NCBI GenBank assembly: GCA_023255485.1
Contig: JALRIJ010000003.1
Span: 1 to 34,983, forward strand
DNA length: 34,983 bases
Direction: 5' to 3'
DNA from: Flectobacillus sp.
GTDB taxonomy: Bacteria > Bacteroidota > Bacteroidia > Cytophagales > Spirosomataceae
Below are positions 16,139 to 25,747 of the stretch, one piece after another. The notes below the pieces were generated by a model that worked only from the letters and a program-made list of their open reading frames with translations, did not search any database and was not told where the DNA came from. Position 1 is the stretch's first letter; each line of letters starts with the position of its first letter. The position numbers and the translations under genes were made by a program.

Positions 16139-16858
16139 TTAATCCAGCCCCATTTCTAGCTTTGCTCTTCTCACATTCGGATTTATAAGGTCACTTTCTA
16201 CTAATCCATCACGCATTCTGACAATTCGATGGGCATACTGAGCTATATCGTCTTCATGTGTTACCATCACAATGGTATTACCTTTGGAATATAGTTGCTC
16301 AAACAAGTCCATAATCTCATACGAAGTCTTTGAATCTAAATTCCCTGTTGGTTCATCGGCTAATAGAATGGATGGACTGTTCACCAAGGCTCTCGCCACA
16401 GCAACCCGCTGACGTTGCCCTCCCGATAATTCATTAGGTCTATGCCCTGCTCTGTTTTCAAGCCCTACCCCCTTCAATGCAGCCATTGCCAACTCTGTTC
16501 GGTCAGCTTTCGAATACCCTGCATAAATGAGTGGTAATGCGACATTTTCGAGCGAAGTTTGTCTAGGCAATAAATTGAAGGTCTGAAACACAAAACCAAT
16601 TTCCTTATTACGAACAGTCGCCAATTCGTTCTCAGTCATTTGACTTACATCCTGTCCATTTAATACATACTTACCTGTAGTAGGTGTATCTAAACAGCCA
16701 ATTATATTCATTAACGTTGATTTTCCTGACCCCGAAGGCCCCATAAAAGCAACGTATTCGCCTTTATTCACCGAAATTGTTACTGATTTTAGAGCGTCAA
16801 TAACTTCTTCGCCCATAATATACCGCTTTGAAATATTGGTAGTTTCTATGATTTGCAT
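16139..16858 (-). CDS. ABC transporter ATP-binding protein, LolD/MacB family
   Basis: A 239-residue ATPase. Walker [10 protein letters not shown] is at 40-48, the Q-loop [11 protein letters not shown] at 89-99 and the signature [15 protein letters not shown] at 144-158. Walker [14 protein letters not shown] follows at 164-176, then H-loop MVTHED (His201). The sequence after Walker A ([16 protein letters not shown]) and the N-L-L-P-R after the Q-loop are typical of the LolD/MacB/FtsE-like group. That group pairs with FtsX-type permeases for lipoprotein release, peptide or antibiotic export, or signalling to cell-wall enzymes. No permease gene is next to it, so the partner must lie elsewhere. 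The C-terminus is about ten residues longer than LolD. The upstream neighbour is a membrane-TPR gene separated by a hairpin. Confidence 0.92.
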   Translation of the reverse strand: MQIIETTNISKRYIMGEEVIDALKSVTISVNKGEYVAFMGPSGSGKSTLMNIIGCLDTPTTGKYVLNGQDVSQMTENELATVRNKEIGFVFQTFNLLPRQTSLENVALPLIYAGYSKADRTELAMAALKGVGLENRAGHRPNELSGGQRQRVAVARALVNSPSILLADEPTGNLDSKTSYEIMDLFEQLYSKGNTIVMVTHEDDIAQYAHRIVRMRDGLVESDLINPNVRRAKLEMGLD

Positions 16859-16933
16859 AATAGTACGTAACAGCTTGTTCTATGTGAATTTTAGACTCAA
16901 TGTATTAATCTTCTTAAAGCTAACACTAAATAA

Positions 16934-16966
16934 ATGAAAGCCTCCGTCAAAAACGAGGGCTTTCAT
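16934..16966 (-). terminator. Probable hairpin terminator after the membrane-TPR gene
   Basis: The segment 16934-16966 folds as a 14-pair stem with one wobble and one mismatch (ATGAAAGCCTC against AGGGCTTTCAT as outer part). It lies 48 bases past the stop of the gene at 17014. No strong T run follows on the minus strand, so termination efficiency is uncertain. Confidence 0.5.
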
Positions 16967-17013
16967 GATCAGCAAAACTTAATTATTATTAGTACACATT
17001 CAAAGATAAGCCA

Positions 17014-19458
17014 TTAGTGAAATCCCTGTTGTTGTTTTTCGATGAGAGCTAATTTGGCTTGGTATTGAGGTAAAAAACGCTGATAATCGGTAAGCGATAA
17101 TTTTTGTAAAAGGAGTAATGCATCACTCGCATATTCTTTCATACCAACCTCTAAAGCTTGAAGGATATATATATGGTATAATTCGGGACTATCTTTACGC
17201 CACTTCAAAGCATTTGCAATATACTGGTAAGCCTTTTCAGGATGTTTATGTTGATTAAAAACAGTACAAATTTTCGACAACAAACTTGCATCTAAAGGAG
17301 CTTGTTCAACGGCTTTTGTCAGAGCATCCTCTGTACTCAACTTATCAATCGCCAAATAACTAAGGGATTCTTTTTTAATTAACGTATTCAAGAGCATTCC
17401 ATAATACTTATTTTTCTTTGCCGTTGTGTCGCCCGTTGCCCAAGCCTGTAGCTGTTCAAAGGTTAACTGTTTGTCCCCTTTATAATATTGTTGAATAGCA
17501 TGAGCAAATTCCAAGTCTTCGGCATATTGGTCGTTTTCTGCACGATTAGCTAAGGCTCTAAAATCCACTTGCTCACCTTGGTTTTTCACAAACATCGCCT
17601 GATTATATAAGAAAGAAAAGTTAGGGACATTCAGAATGGAATCGCTCAAGTCTGTCTTATATGTTGGTATGGTTGGAGCAACTCCACCTTTAAGTTTCAA
17701 GGCAAGTAAGTTAGCCTGATAGGCATCGTCAGCCAATGTCTTTTCTTCTTGAATTAACTCCTTGATAGTTTTTTCTTTTCCATTTTTCGCCCAAAAAGCT
17801 AATACATTCGCTTCTGGAACAGCCTTATCGTTAGCATTGTCAGCAGCTAAATCATAGAAAATTAGTGCTGAGTCTAACACATGGCTTTTATCATAGAGGT
17901 AAGCTAAATTATTTTGTAACTCGCCACTTTGTGGAAAACGCTTTACTCCTTCTTTTAGCGTAAACAGGGCATCAAAAAAGCGTTCTCCATCGTAAAAAGA
18001 GCGAGCTAATCCTTCATAAGCAAAGGGAGATGGATTTTTAGCTAAGGCTTTTTTAAAGTACAAAGCGGCAGTCTCATTATCGTGTTGTAAAATAGCTAAA
18101 CTCGCTAGTGCATAATTCGTTTTGTGATTTCTGCCCTCAAACGTAGCTGCAATTTTATACTGAATTTCTGCATATTGATAATCTTTTGCACTGGTATAAA
18201 AATCCCCTAATGCGTTATAGTAAGCGGCTTTTGCTTGATTTATGGTAAAAAACTCCTTTAAGGATAACAGAGCAACAACTGCTAAAATCCCTGCAATACG
18301 AATTGCAGAGAGCGGTAAACTCATGGGCTTAAAAACGACCTGATATACATTTAAACCCTGTTTGAACAAAGGCAAAAAGTTGAAAATGGCATACAGTAAA
18401 AACAAGATACCCATCACTAAGTGCGTATAAATGACGGCATCTTCCAGTACTTCAACTAAAGGGTCATTGGCTGTAGCGAAGGCATACGCACAGGTCAATA
18501 TGGAAATAGTTGCTAAACTAATATAGCTAAAAACACCTCCATTTTCAAGACGAAAGCTTGCTCCCAAACTTTTCCCCCGTTGAACAATTCCCCAAATTCC
18601 TAAAAAGGTAGAACAGATCAGTAAAAAGAAAGGATTGATGTATAGAATGTCCCAATCGGTTGTTCCATTTTTATACCAATAAAGCACTAGCAGGTTGAGT
18701 GAATAGAAAAGACTTATCACGGAAAAGTTTAATAACGACTTTGGGCTTTGAGCGGTTGTGGTGATAAATAAAAAGCCTCGTAAGACTTCAAAGGAAACGT
18801 AAAAAATAAAGCAACACGTAAGAAGCAGCCCAATTCCAACTAAATAAGCCGCAAAGTGCATTACTGGAGTGGGCATTGGAGAGTAATGAGAAACCCCAAA
18901 TCCAATGGAAAAGGTAAGCACCAAAAATGAAATAAAACGTACAGAGAATGTAATATCTGGCTTGAACGCATGATAAAAATAGCTAAGTCCACCTAACAAA
19001 AAGATGATGAATAGAGAGAGGTAACTCCCTGAAATATTGAGTAATAAATCCCAATGAAACAAGACTAAAATCTCTACTACAAAGGCCATTGCTAACAAGT
19101 ACCAAAAGCGAGGTAACACCGTAATACTTGCCAAAAATAAAGAAAAAGACCACGCAAAACCCAATACGAAAATCCATGAAGCGGTGATGTTAGGACTCAT
19201 AATCGTTGCAAGAAACTGTCCTGTAACCAAGTAGCTTTTGATTGGGATACTCAACACCTCACCTGTCGCCTTGAATTGTTCTAACAAGGCACTCACCTCC
19301 CCTTGTTCAGAAAGTACTTTCCAGTCTATGACATTCAGCAAGTCGTGGTAATAATAAAAACCAAAAACTCCGACGGCAAGCACTAATTGAATAAAGGCGA
19401 CAAGAAGTTGTATTTTGTTTGATTTTGTCCAATTCGTCCAAAATGAAAGTGACTCCAT
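17014..19458 (-). CDS. Polytopic membrane protein with C-terminal TPR domain
   Basis: An 814-residue protein of unknown function. Residues 1 to about 400 hold roughly ten hydrophobic segments. The first is IQLLVAFIQLVLAVGVFGFYY (about 16-36), then an 45-residue loop outside the membrane, then several closely spaced helices (for example WIFVLGFAWSFSLFLASITVL, YLLAMAFVVEILVLFHW, SLFIIFLLGGLSYFYHAF). From about 405 to the end are TPR-like helical pairs: AAYYNALGDFYTSAKDYQYA, ALAKNPSPFAYEGLARSFYD, and FPQSGELQNNLAYLYDKSHV with canonical alanine and tyrosine positions. TPR repeats suggest a protein-binding platform joined to the membrane. The start ATG 19458 is supported by a hydrophilic N-terminus before the first helix. 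A lone ABC ATPase follows downstream, separated by a hairpin, and shared transcription is not certain. Confidence 0.8.
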   Translation of the reverse strand: MESLSFWTNWTKSNKIQLLVAFIQLVLAVGVFGFYYYHDLLNVIDWKVLSEQGEVSALLEQFKATGEVLSIPIKSYLVTGQFLATIMSPNITASWIFVLGFAWSFSLFLASITVLPRFWYLLAMAFVVEILVLFHWDLLLNISGSYLSLFIIFLLGGLSYFYHAFKPDITFSVRFISFLVLTFSIGFGVSHYSPMPTPVMHFAAYLVGIGLLLTCCFIFYVSFEVLRGFLFITTTAQSPKSLLNFSVISLFYSLNLLVLYWYKNGTTDWDILYINPFFLLICSTFLGIWGIVQRGKSLGASFRLENGGVFSYISLATISILTCAYAFATANDPLVEVLEDAVIYTHLVMGILFLLYAIFNFLPLFKQGLNVYQVVFKPMSLPLSAIRIAGILAVVALLSLKEFFTINQAKAAYYNALGDFYTSAKDYQYAEIQYKIAATFEGRNHKTNYALASLAILQHDNETAALYFKKALAKNPSPFAYEGLARSFYDGERFFDALFTLKEGVKRFPQSGELQNNLAYLYDKSHVLDSALIFYDLAADNANDKAVPEANVLAFWAKNGKEKTIKELIQEEKTLADDAYQANLLALKLKGGVAPTIPTYKTDLSDSILNVPNFSFLYNQAMFVKNQGEQVDFRALANRAENDQYAEDLEFAHAIQQYYKGDKQLTFEQLQAWATGDTTAKKNKYYGMLLNTLIKKESLSYLAIDKLSTEDALTKAVEQAPLDASLLSKICTVFNQHKHPEKAYQYIANALKWRKDSPELYHIYILQALEVGMKEYASDALLLLQKLSLTDYQRFLPQYQAKLALIEKQQQGFH

Positions 19459-19738
19459 AATTAATTTATTAATATTTCAAGAAATGACTTGAGAAATGAT
19501 GAGCGATCCGTAAAAGCAATTGATGACATTTGGAAAAGAAATAAGACGTTCATTTCCAATTCACCAAAGGCGAAATTACCGATTCCATAACGATTTAAGT
19601 TCTTATTTGATATAGGAAAAGGAAAATACTTCAAAAATATTGCTTTATTAGAGTACCAAGGAAAGCTTAAAACTAAATAACATTCAACGAATCCTATACT
19701 TTTTAAGCAAAAAACTGGTAAAAATACAAAATAGAATA
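19459..19738. other. Divergent intergenic region before atpD
   Basis: AT-rich gap carrying the promoter of the minus-strand membrane-TPR gene, and followed by the atpD promoter. On the minus strand TATTTTTG (19639-19632) fits the -7 consensus, with a CTTG 17 bases upstream of it, but that would leave a 5' leader of about 165 bases. No RNA gene or conserved small frame is seen. Confidence 0.35.
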
Positions 19739-19769
19739 TTGGTATTCTGAGATTTACAGAGTAATTTTG
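19739..19769 (+). promoter_or_regulatory. Predicted promoter of atpD-atpC
   Basis: TTG at 19739-19741, 20 bases, then TAATTTTG at 19762-19769 match the Bacteroidota consensus (TTG-N17-23-TAnnTTTG) fully at the -7 element. The predicted transcript starts near 19776, leaving a leader of about 67 bases before the atpD start. Confidence 0.6.
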
Positions 19770-19815
19770 CAGTCAAATGCTGGGGCTTATCATTTTTTCA
19801 GTCCCAAACACTTGA

Positions 19816-21360
<1,545 letters not shown>

Positions 21361-21376
21361 AGTTTAAGAGTAGATG

Positions 21377-21443
21377 AGTTTATGAGTTTAAGGTTGCATA
21401 GCTATTGAACTCATAAACTTCAACACTCACAAACTCATAAACT
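21377..21443 (+). repeat. Inverted-repeat element with two alternative right arms, atpD-atpC gap
   Basis: AGTTTATGAGTT at 21377-21388 is the reverse complement of AACTCATAAACT, which occurs twice, at 21408-21419 and 21432-21443. Only one of the two hairpins can form at a time in the mRNA. No T tail follows the first hairpin, so it is not a standard terminator. It fills the 91 bases between the two subunit genes and may stabilise or partly block the transcript to set subunit stoichiometry. Confidence 0.6.
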
Positions 21444-21451
21444 TTGAAAAA

Positions 21452-21682
21452 ATGACTTTAGATATCATTACTCCCGACCAAAAAGTGTTCTCTGGTGAAG
21501 TAGAAGTTGTTACTCTTCCAGGTACAAATGGTTCTTTTCAAATTTTGAAAGACCACGCTCCTATCGTTTCTACTTTAGGAAAAGGCACTTTGCTAGCTGA
21601 TAAGCAAGCATTTGTAATTGACGGTGGTGTAGTTGAGGTTGCCAATAATAAAGTATTAGTTTTAGCTGAGGCTTTGTTATAA
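21452..21682 (+). CDS. atpC: F1F0 ATP synthase subunit epsilon, short form
   Basis: The 76 residues comprise only the N-terminal ten-strand beta-sandwich domain (MTLDIITPDQKVFSGEVEVV, then TLPGTNGSFQILKDHAPIVS, ending VVEVANNKVLVLAEALL). The C-terminal helical hairpin that inhibits the enzyme in E. coli-type subunits is absent. The start, directly after the element at 21377-21443, gives the expected Met. The gene follows atpD and ends in a strong terminator at 21703-21738, closing a two-gene operon. Short epsilon subunits are common in Bacteroidota; the lack of a C-terminal domain implies that ATP-hydrolysis control does not use the epsilon arm here. Confidence 0.95.
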   Translation: MTLDIITPDQKVFSGEVEVVTLPGTNGSFQILKDHAPIVSTLGKGTLLADKQAFVIDGGVVEVANNKVLVLAEALL

Positions 21683-21702
21683 GCAATAATTACCAACAAT
21701 AT

Positions 21703-21738
21703 AAAAGAGGCATAGATTATACAATCTGTGCCTCTTTT
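21703..21738 (+). terminator. Intrinsic terminator of atpD-atpC
   Basis: The 16-base arms at 21703-21718 (AAAAGAGGCATAGATT) and 21723-21738 (AATCTGTGCCTCTTTT) pair with one G-U wobble and a four-base loop; T-rich sequence follows. It lies 20 bases past the atpC stop codon. Confidence 0.85.
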
Positions 21739-21905
21739 GTTTTACCTCAACTTCTTCCAATAGTCCTACGTACTTGTACAAAAGTAGTTGATATTTATTT
21801 TCTTGTCAAAGACTAATAGCAAGATTATTAAATTCATAATTTTAAATTATTACTTATAACTATTTTATTATCAATAAATTAAATACTTAGTTAAGCCATT
21901 TCAGA

Positions 21906-21937
21906 TTTGGGATAGTTATCCAAAATAAATATCTTTA
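21906..21937 (+). promoter_or_regulatory. Predicted promoter of the DUF1569 gene with dyad in the spacer
   Basis: TTTG (21906-21909), 20 bases, then TATCTTTA (21930-21937) match the Bacteroidota consensus except the last -7 base. The spacer contains the dyad GGATA-GT-TATCC (21910-21921), which could bind a small regulator. The predicted leader is about 35 bases. Confidence 0.45.
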
Positions 21938-21978
21938 TATAGAAAACGGATTATCTCACTAAACAAACCACTGAAAAT

Positions 21979-22437
21979 ATGGCATACCCTTCTATCTTTG
22001 AGGCATCTACTACGGCTTCTTTTTTACAACGTATCAGCAACTTAACAGCCACGACTCCTGCGAAATGGGGAAAAATGAACGTGGGGCAAATGATGGCTCA
22101 CTGTGCTGTTCCTTATGAGCAAATATTCGGAGAAAATACGGACAGACCTCCGTTCTTAATGCGTGTACTAGTTCAGTTACTTTTCAAAAAAGGAATGGTT
22201 AATGACGTTCCTTACAAACAGAACCTTCCCACTGCTCCTAGTTTTGTCAAGGCAGATACACACGACTTTGAACGAGAAAAAAGTAGATTAATCAACTACA
22301 TTAAAAATGTAGAAAAAATGGGAGAAGAATCCTTTGAAGGAATGAAATCAAATTCGCTAGGAACACTCAAAGCAATCGAATGGAATAATCTTTTATATAA
22401 GCATCTAGATCATCACCTAAAGCAATTTGGGGTGTAA
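21979..22437 (+). CDS. DUF1569 / DinB-like protein
   Basis: A 152-residue cytoplasmic protein with the DinB-like four-helix bundle pattern. The family's motif appears as AKWGKMNVGQMMAHCAVPYEQ (about 28-48). His41 and C-terminal His142, His145 and His146 (NLLYKHLDHHLKQFGV) are potential metal ligands, matching the three-His site of the DinB superfamily. The reaction of DUF1569 members is unknown; other superfamily members are thiol-dependent transferases and isomerases. The gene stands alone between two terminators and has a good predicted promoter upstream. Start ATG 21979 agrees with the promoter position. Confidence 0.82.
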   Translation: MAYPSIFEASTTASFLQRISNLTATTPAKWGKMNVGQMMAHCAVPYEQIFGENTDRPPFLMRVLVQLLFKKGMVNDVPYKQNLPTAPSFVKADTHDFEREKSRLINYIKNVEKMGEESFEGMKSNSLGTLKAIEWNNLLYKHLDHHLKQFGV

Positions 22438-22440
22438 TAA

Positions 22441-22476
22441 AAAAAGCCTCTCAGAAATACATCTAAGAGGCTTTTT
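22441..22476. terminator. Bidirectional terminator between DUF1569 and aldolase genes
   Basis: AAAAAGCCTCT (22441-22451) and AGAGGCTTTTT (22466-22476) pair, extended inward by three pairs after one mismatch. T runs follow on both strands. It lies between convergent genes ending at 22437 and 22495. Confidence 0.85.
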
Positions 22477-22494
22477 TATGATTGTTATACAATC

Positions 22495-23580
22495 TTATGC
22501 TAAGTATTGATTTGCGTTAGCTGCGTTCAAATCTTCAAATGCTGCTTTCAAACGAGTGACAAATGTCTCTTCACCTTTGCGTAACCAAACACGTGGATCG
22601 TAGAATTTCTTGTTTGGAGCATCTTCCCCTGTTGGGTTACCGATTTGTCCTTGTAAATATCCTTCTTTCTCTTTGTAGAAGTTTAAGATACCTTCCCAGA
22701 ATGCCCATTGTAAATCTGTATCAATGTTCATTTTGATTGCACCATAAGAAAGAGCTTCACGGATTTCTTCACGAGAAGAACCAGAACCACCGTGGAATAC
22801 GAAGTTGATTGGTTTCTCAGCAGTTAATGAATATTTTTCTTTGATGTATTCTTGAGAGTTGTGTAAGATAACTGGAGATAATTTCACGTTACCTGGTTTG
22901 TACACACCGTGAACGTTACCGAATGCAGCTGCAATCGTAAAACGGTGAGATACTTTGCTCAATTCTTCGTAAGCATAAGCTACTTCTGAAGGCTGAGTAT
23001 ATAATTTAGAAGAATCAACATCTGAGTTATCAACACCGTCTTCTTCTCCACCTGTTACACCTAATTCAATCTCTAAAGTCATGCCCATTTTAGCCATTCT
23101 TTCAAGATACTTAGCACAGATTTCGATATTTTCTTCTAATGGCTCTTCCGAAAGGTCAATCATGTGAGAAGAGAACAATGGCTTTCCGTGTTCTGCATAG
23201 AATTTCTCACCTGCATCCAATAAACCGTCTAACCAAGGTAATAATTTCTTAGCACAGTGGTCAGTGTGTAAAATTACTTGAACACCATATACTTCTGCCA
23301 ATTGGTGAACGTGATGAGCTCCTGAAATTGCACCAGCGATAGAAGCTTCTTGGTTGCCATTTGGTAATGATTTACCTGCATAGAATTGAGCTCCACCGTT
23401 TGAGAATTGGATGATTACTGGAGAGTTTACCGCTTTCGCAGCTTCTAATACACCATTAACCGTATCAGTACCTGTAACGTTTACCGCAGGTAATGCAAAT
23501 TGGTGTTTTTTCGCAATTTCAAACAGTTCTTGAACTGCATCACCATGTAAAACTCCTTTCTGAGTAGCTAAACTTGACAT
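22495..23580 (-). CDS. fbaA: Class II fructose-bisphosphate aldolase
   Basis: Zinc-dependent cleavage of fructose 1,6-bisphosphate into DHAP and glyceraldehyde 3-phosphate in glycolysis and gluconeogenesis. Starting at ATG 23580 gives 361 residues, close to E. coli FbaA (359); an earlier in-frame ATG would add 23 residues of unrelated sequence. The metal/active-site motif VILHTDHC is at 103-110 (Asp107, His108). LEIELGVTGGEEDGVDN follows, then FGNVHGVYKPGNVKL with a zinc-ligand His, and FVFHGGSGSSREEI with a second His and the phosphate-binding loop. KMNIDTDLQWAFWE is near the end. These are class II type A features. The -7-like element at 23638-23645 gives a leader of about 50 bases. It is transcribed divergently from the cysteine-synthesis genes. 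Confidence 0.96.
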   Translation of the reverse strand: MSSLATQKGVLHGDAVQELFEIAKKHQFALPAVNVTGTDTVNGVLEAAKAVNSPVIIQFSNGGAQFYAGKSLPNGNQEASIAGAISGAHHVHQLAEVYGVQVILHTDHCAKKLLPWLDGLLDAGEKFYAEHGKPLFSSHMIDLSEEPLEENIEICAKYLERMAKMGMTLEIELGVTGGEEDGVDNSDVDSSKLYTQPSEVAYAYEELSKVSHRFTIAAAFGNVHGVYKPGNVKLSPVILHNSQEYIKEKYSLTAEKPINFVFHGGSGSSREEIREALSYGAIKMNIDTDLQWAFWEGILNFYKEKEGYLQGQIGNPTGEDAPNKKFYDPRVWLRKGEETFVTRLKAAFEDLNAANANQYLA

Positions 23581-23881
23581 AATTATAATTTTTCTTGTTA
23601 AAACGTAAAGTACGCAATATTGTGGATAATTGTAGCTCAAAAATAACAATTTCTCCTTGCTTTTTCTTTTTTTTACAAAAGATTATTTGGTAATAACGGT
23701 TGCAAAGGGCTGATACCCCAAGCACTCTACTTTTGCTTTTGATAATTGCTCTAGTATATTCGGACTATTACCGTAATTTTGTTATTTAGTACGAATCAAT
23801 TACTTAACAAACGTGTTTATTACTAGCCATTCAGCTAATCATTTTGTGCTGTAATATCGTTCATTTTTATTACATATTTCT
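23581..23881. other. Divergent intergenic region, aldolase / cysE
   Basis: This 301-base gap holds -7-like elements for both directions. For the minus strand there is TATTTTTG (23645-23638) before the aldolase gene. For the plus strand there are TACTTTTG (23728-23735) and TAATTTTG (23774-23781) before cysE. TTG trinucleotides occur 25 bases upstream of each plus-strand element, longer than the usual 17-23 spacing. No dyad, RNA gene or small coding frame stands out. Confidence 0.4.
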
Positions 23882-24679
23882 ATGTTACCATCAGATTTTT
23901 TAACTTCTCTGTGCCAAAAGCACTCCACTCCCCAAAGCTTCCCTCCCACTTCGGCGGTGAAGCTCTTATTTTCGGACATTATGTTTACGTTGTTCCCAGA
24001 ACAAACGCAAAAACATTGTGGATGCTTGGAAGAGTTACAGGAAACCTTTAATCTGTTGGAACAACGATTAGCGACCTTATTAACCTCAATGCAAGAACAC
24101 TTAGAGGAAGATGCCAAGGTCATTGCTGCGAATTATATTCAAGGATTACCCGAAATCTATCGAATTTTATTAACCGATATACAGGCAATTCTTTGGGGTG
24201 ACCCCGCCGCCCAAAGTGAATATGAGGTCATTAGAGCCTACCCCGGCTTTTATGCCATTACTTTTTATCGCTTAGCTCATGCTTTATTGCAGTTCAATGT
24301 TCCTCTTTTGCCTCGTATTTTAACGGAATATGCTCACTCCAAAACAGGTATTGATATTCACCCTGGAGCTGAAATTGATGAATATTTCTTTATCGACCAC
24401 GGTACAGGAATCGTAATTGGAGAAACAACCCACATTGGCAAACACGTTAAAATTTATCAGGGAGTTACCCTAGGAGCATTATCGGTTAGCAAAGAAATGG
24501 CTTCGATGAAACGTCACCCTACAATTGAAGATTCGGTTGTAATCTATTCTGGAGCAACTATTTTAGGAGGAGAAACCATCGTAGGAGCAAACTCCATCAT
24601 CGGCGGTAATGTTTGGCTTACCAAAAGCGTTCCTCCTAAAACGAAGATTTACCATCAAGAACAAGTAAAAATATTTTAA
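23882..24679 (+). CDS. cysE: Serine O-acetyltransferase
   Basis: Transfers acetyl from acetyl-CoA to L-serine, giving O-acetylserine for cysteine synthesis. The 265-residue protein has an N-terminal helical domain (about 1-130) and a left-handed beta-helix. Active-site residues are Asp158 and His160 in GIDIHPGAEID, and His173 in FIDHGTGIVIGET. Hexapeptide repeats continue through IVGANSIIGGNVWLTKSVPPKTKIY. The C-terminus IYHQEQVKIF is short. The DKMH-like CoA contact of this family is represented around GVTLGALSVSKEM. The start at ATG 23882 follows a promoter-like element; it gives a longer helical N-terminus typical of EpsC-type enzymes in Bacteroidota. The cysteine synthase gene follows 57 bases on, so the pair is an operon for the two-step route. 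Confidence 0.93.
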   Translation: MLPSDFLTSLCQKHSTPQSFPPTSAVKLLFSDIMFTLFPEQTQKHCGCLEELQETFNLLEQRLATLLTSMQEHLEEDAKVIAANYIQGLPEIYRILLTDIQAILWGDPAAQSEYEVIRAYPGFYAITFYRLAHALLQFNVPLLPRILTEYAHSKTGIDIHPGAEIDEYFFIDHGTGIVIGETTHIGKHVKIYQGVTLGALSVSKEMASMKRHPTIEDSVVIYSGATILGGETIVGANSIIGGNVWLTKSVPPKTKIYHQEQVKIF

Positions 24680-24736
24680 AAAGCGAACGGCTTCTGGCAC
24701 TACGCTTTTGCCTTTGCAACATTTATAAAAAGAAAA

Positions 24737-25624
24737 ATGGCTACATTATTAGATCTAGTAGGCAATACGCCCCTCGTTGAGTTAAATAAAATTAATCCGA
24801 ATCCGAAGGTAAAAATCTATGGAAAATTGGAGGGAAATAACCCTGGCGGTTCGGTAAAAGACCGTGCTGCGTATGGCATGATTAAAGGTGCTTTGGAAAG
24901 AGGCGAGATTACACCAGGAATTAAACTGATTGAAGCAACTTCTGGAAATACAGGCATTGCTTTGGCGATGATTGCCCGTCTATTTGATATTGACATCGAA
25001 TTGGTCATGCCCGAAAACTCTACTCGTGAACGTGTTTTGACAATGGAAGCTTTTGGAGCAAAAGTAACCTTAACTCCTTCGGAAGTGGGTATTGAAGGTT
25101 CTCGTGATTATGCAGAAGCTAGAGTAGCAGAAGGTGGTTATTTGATGTTAAATCAATTTGCGAATCCTGATAACTACATGGCTCATTACCATTCGACTGG
25201 CCCAGAAATTTGGCGTGATACCAACCAAGAAGTTACGCACTTTGTGAGTTCGATGGGCACAACGGGCACAATTATGGGTACATCTAAATATCTTAAAGAG
25301 GTAAATCCTGCTATCCAGATTGTAGGTTGTCAACCGAGTGAAGGGGCAAAAATCCCAGGGATTCGTCGTTGGCCTACGGAATATTTACCCCAAATCTATG
25401 ACCCTGCCCGAGTAGATAGAATCATGGATATTTCGGAAGAAGAAGCTCGTGCGATGGCAAATACCCTTGCCCGTGTAGAAGGGGTTTTTGGTGGAATGAG
25501 TAGTGGCGGTGCTGCTTCTGCGGCCGTGCGTTTGGCTCAAGAATTAGAAAGTGGCGTTATTGTCTGCATCATCTGCGACCGTGGCGACCGCTATTTGTCT
25601 AGCGATTTATTTGGAGGAAATTAA
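24737..25624 (+). CDS. cysM: Cysteine synthase, CysM-type
   Basis: PLP enzyme that makes cysteine from O-acetylserine and sulfide (or thiosulfate in CysM enzymes). The 295-residue length matches CysM. The PLP lysine is Lys41 in NPGGSVKDRAA. The phosphate/substrate loop is EATSGNTGIALAM near 67-79, and the GTTGTIMGTSKYLKE segment is near 173-187. The stretch PGIRRWPTEYLP (about 210-221) is typical of CysM rather than CysK, as is the shorter C-terminus IICDRGDRYLSSDLF. The start ATG lies behind cysE by 57 bases. With cysE it forms a cysteine-biosynthesis operon ended by a strong terminator. Whether thiosulfate is a substrate cannot be told from sequence alone. Confidence 0.94.
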   Translation: MATLLDLVGNTPLVELNKINPNPKVKIYGKLEGNNPGGSVKDRAAYGMIKGALERGEITPGIKLIEATSGNTGIALAMIARLFDIDIELVMPENSTRERVLTMEAFGAKVTLTPSEVGIEGSRDYAEARVAEGGYLMLNQFANPDNYMAHYHSTGPEIWRDTNQEVTHFVSSMGTTGTIMGTSKYLKEVNPAIQIVGCQPSEGAKIPGIRRWPTEYLPQIYDPARVDRIMDISEEEARAMANTLARVEGVFGGMSSGGAASAAVRLAQELESGVIVCIICDRGDRYLSSDLFGGN

Positions 25625-25629
25625 TCGCT

Positions 25630-25668
25630 CAACGAAAGGCTTCTTTCAACATACGAAGCCTTTCGTTG
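25630..25668 (+). terminator. Hairpin terminator of cysE-cysM
   Basis: CAACGAAAGGCTTC (25630-25643) and GAAGCCTTTCGTTG (25655-25668) pair perfectly around an 11-base loop. No long T run follows, but the stem is strong and lies six bases past the cysM stop. Confidence 0.75.
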
Positions 25669-25747
25669 CGTAGTTGCTGGTACCAACGTCGTGTGTTCAA
25701 TTCTACTGCTCATTCCTTTGAGGTAATCACTTGCCTGTTGTTTATTT

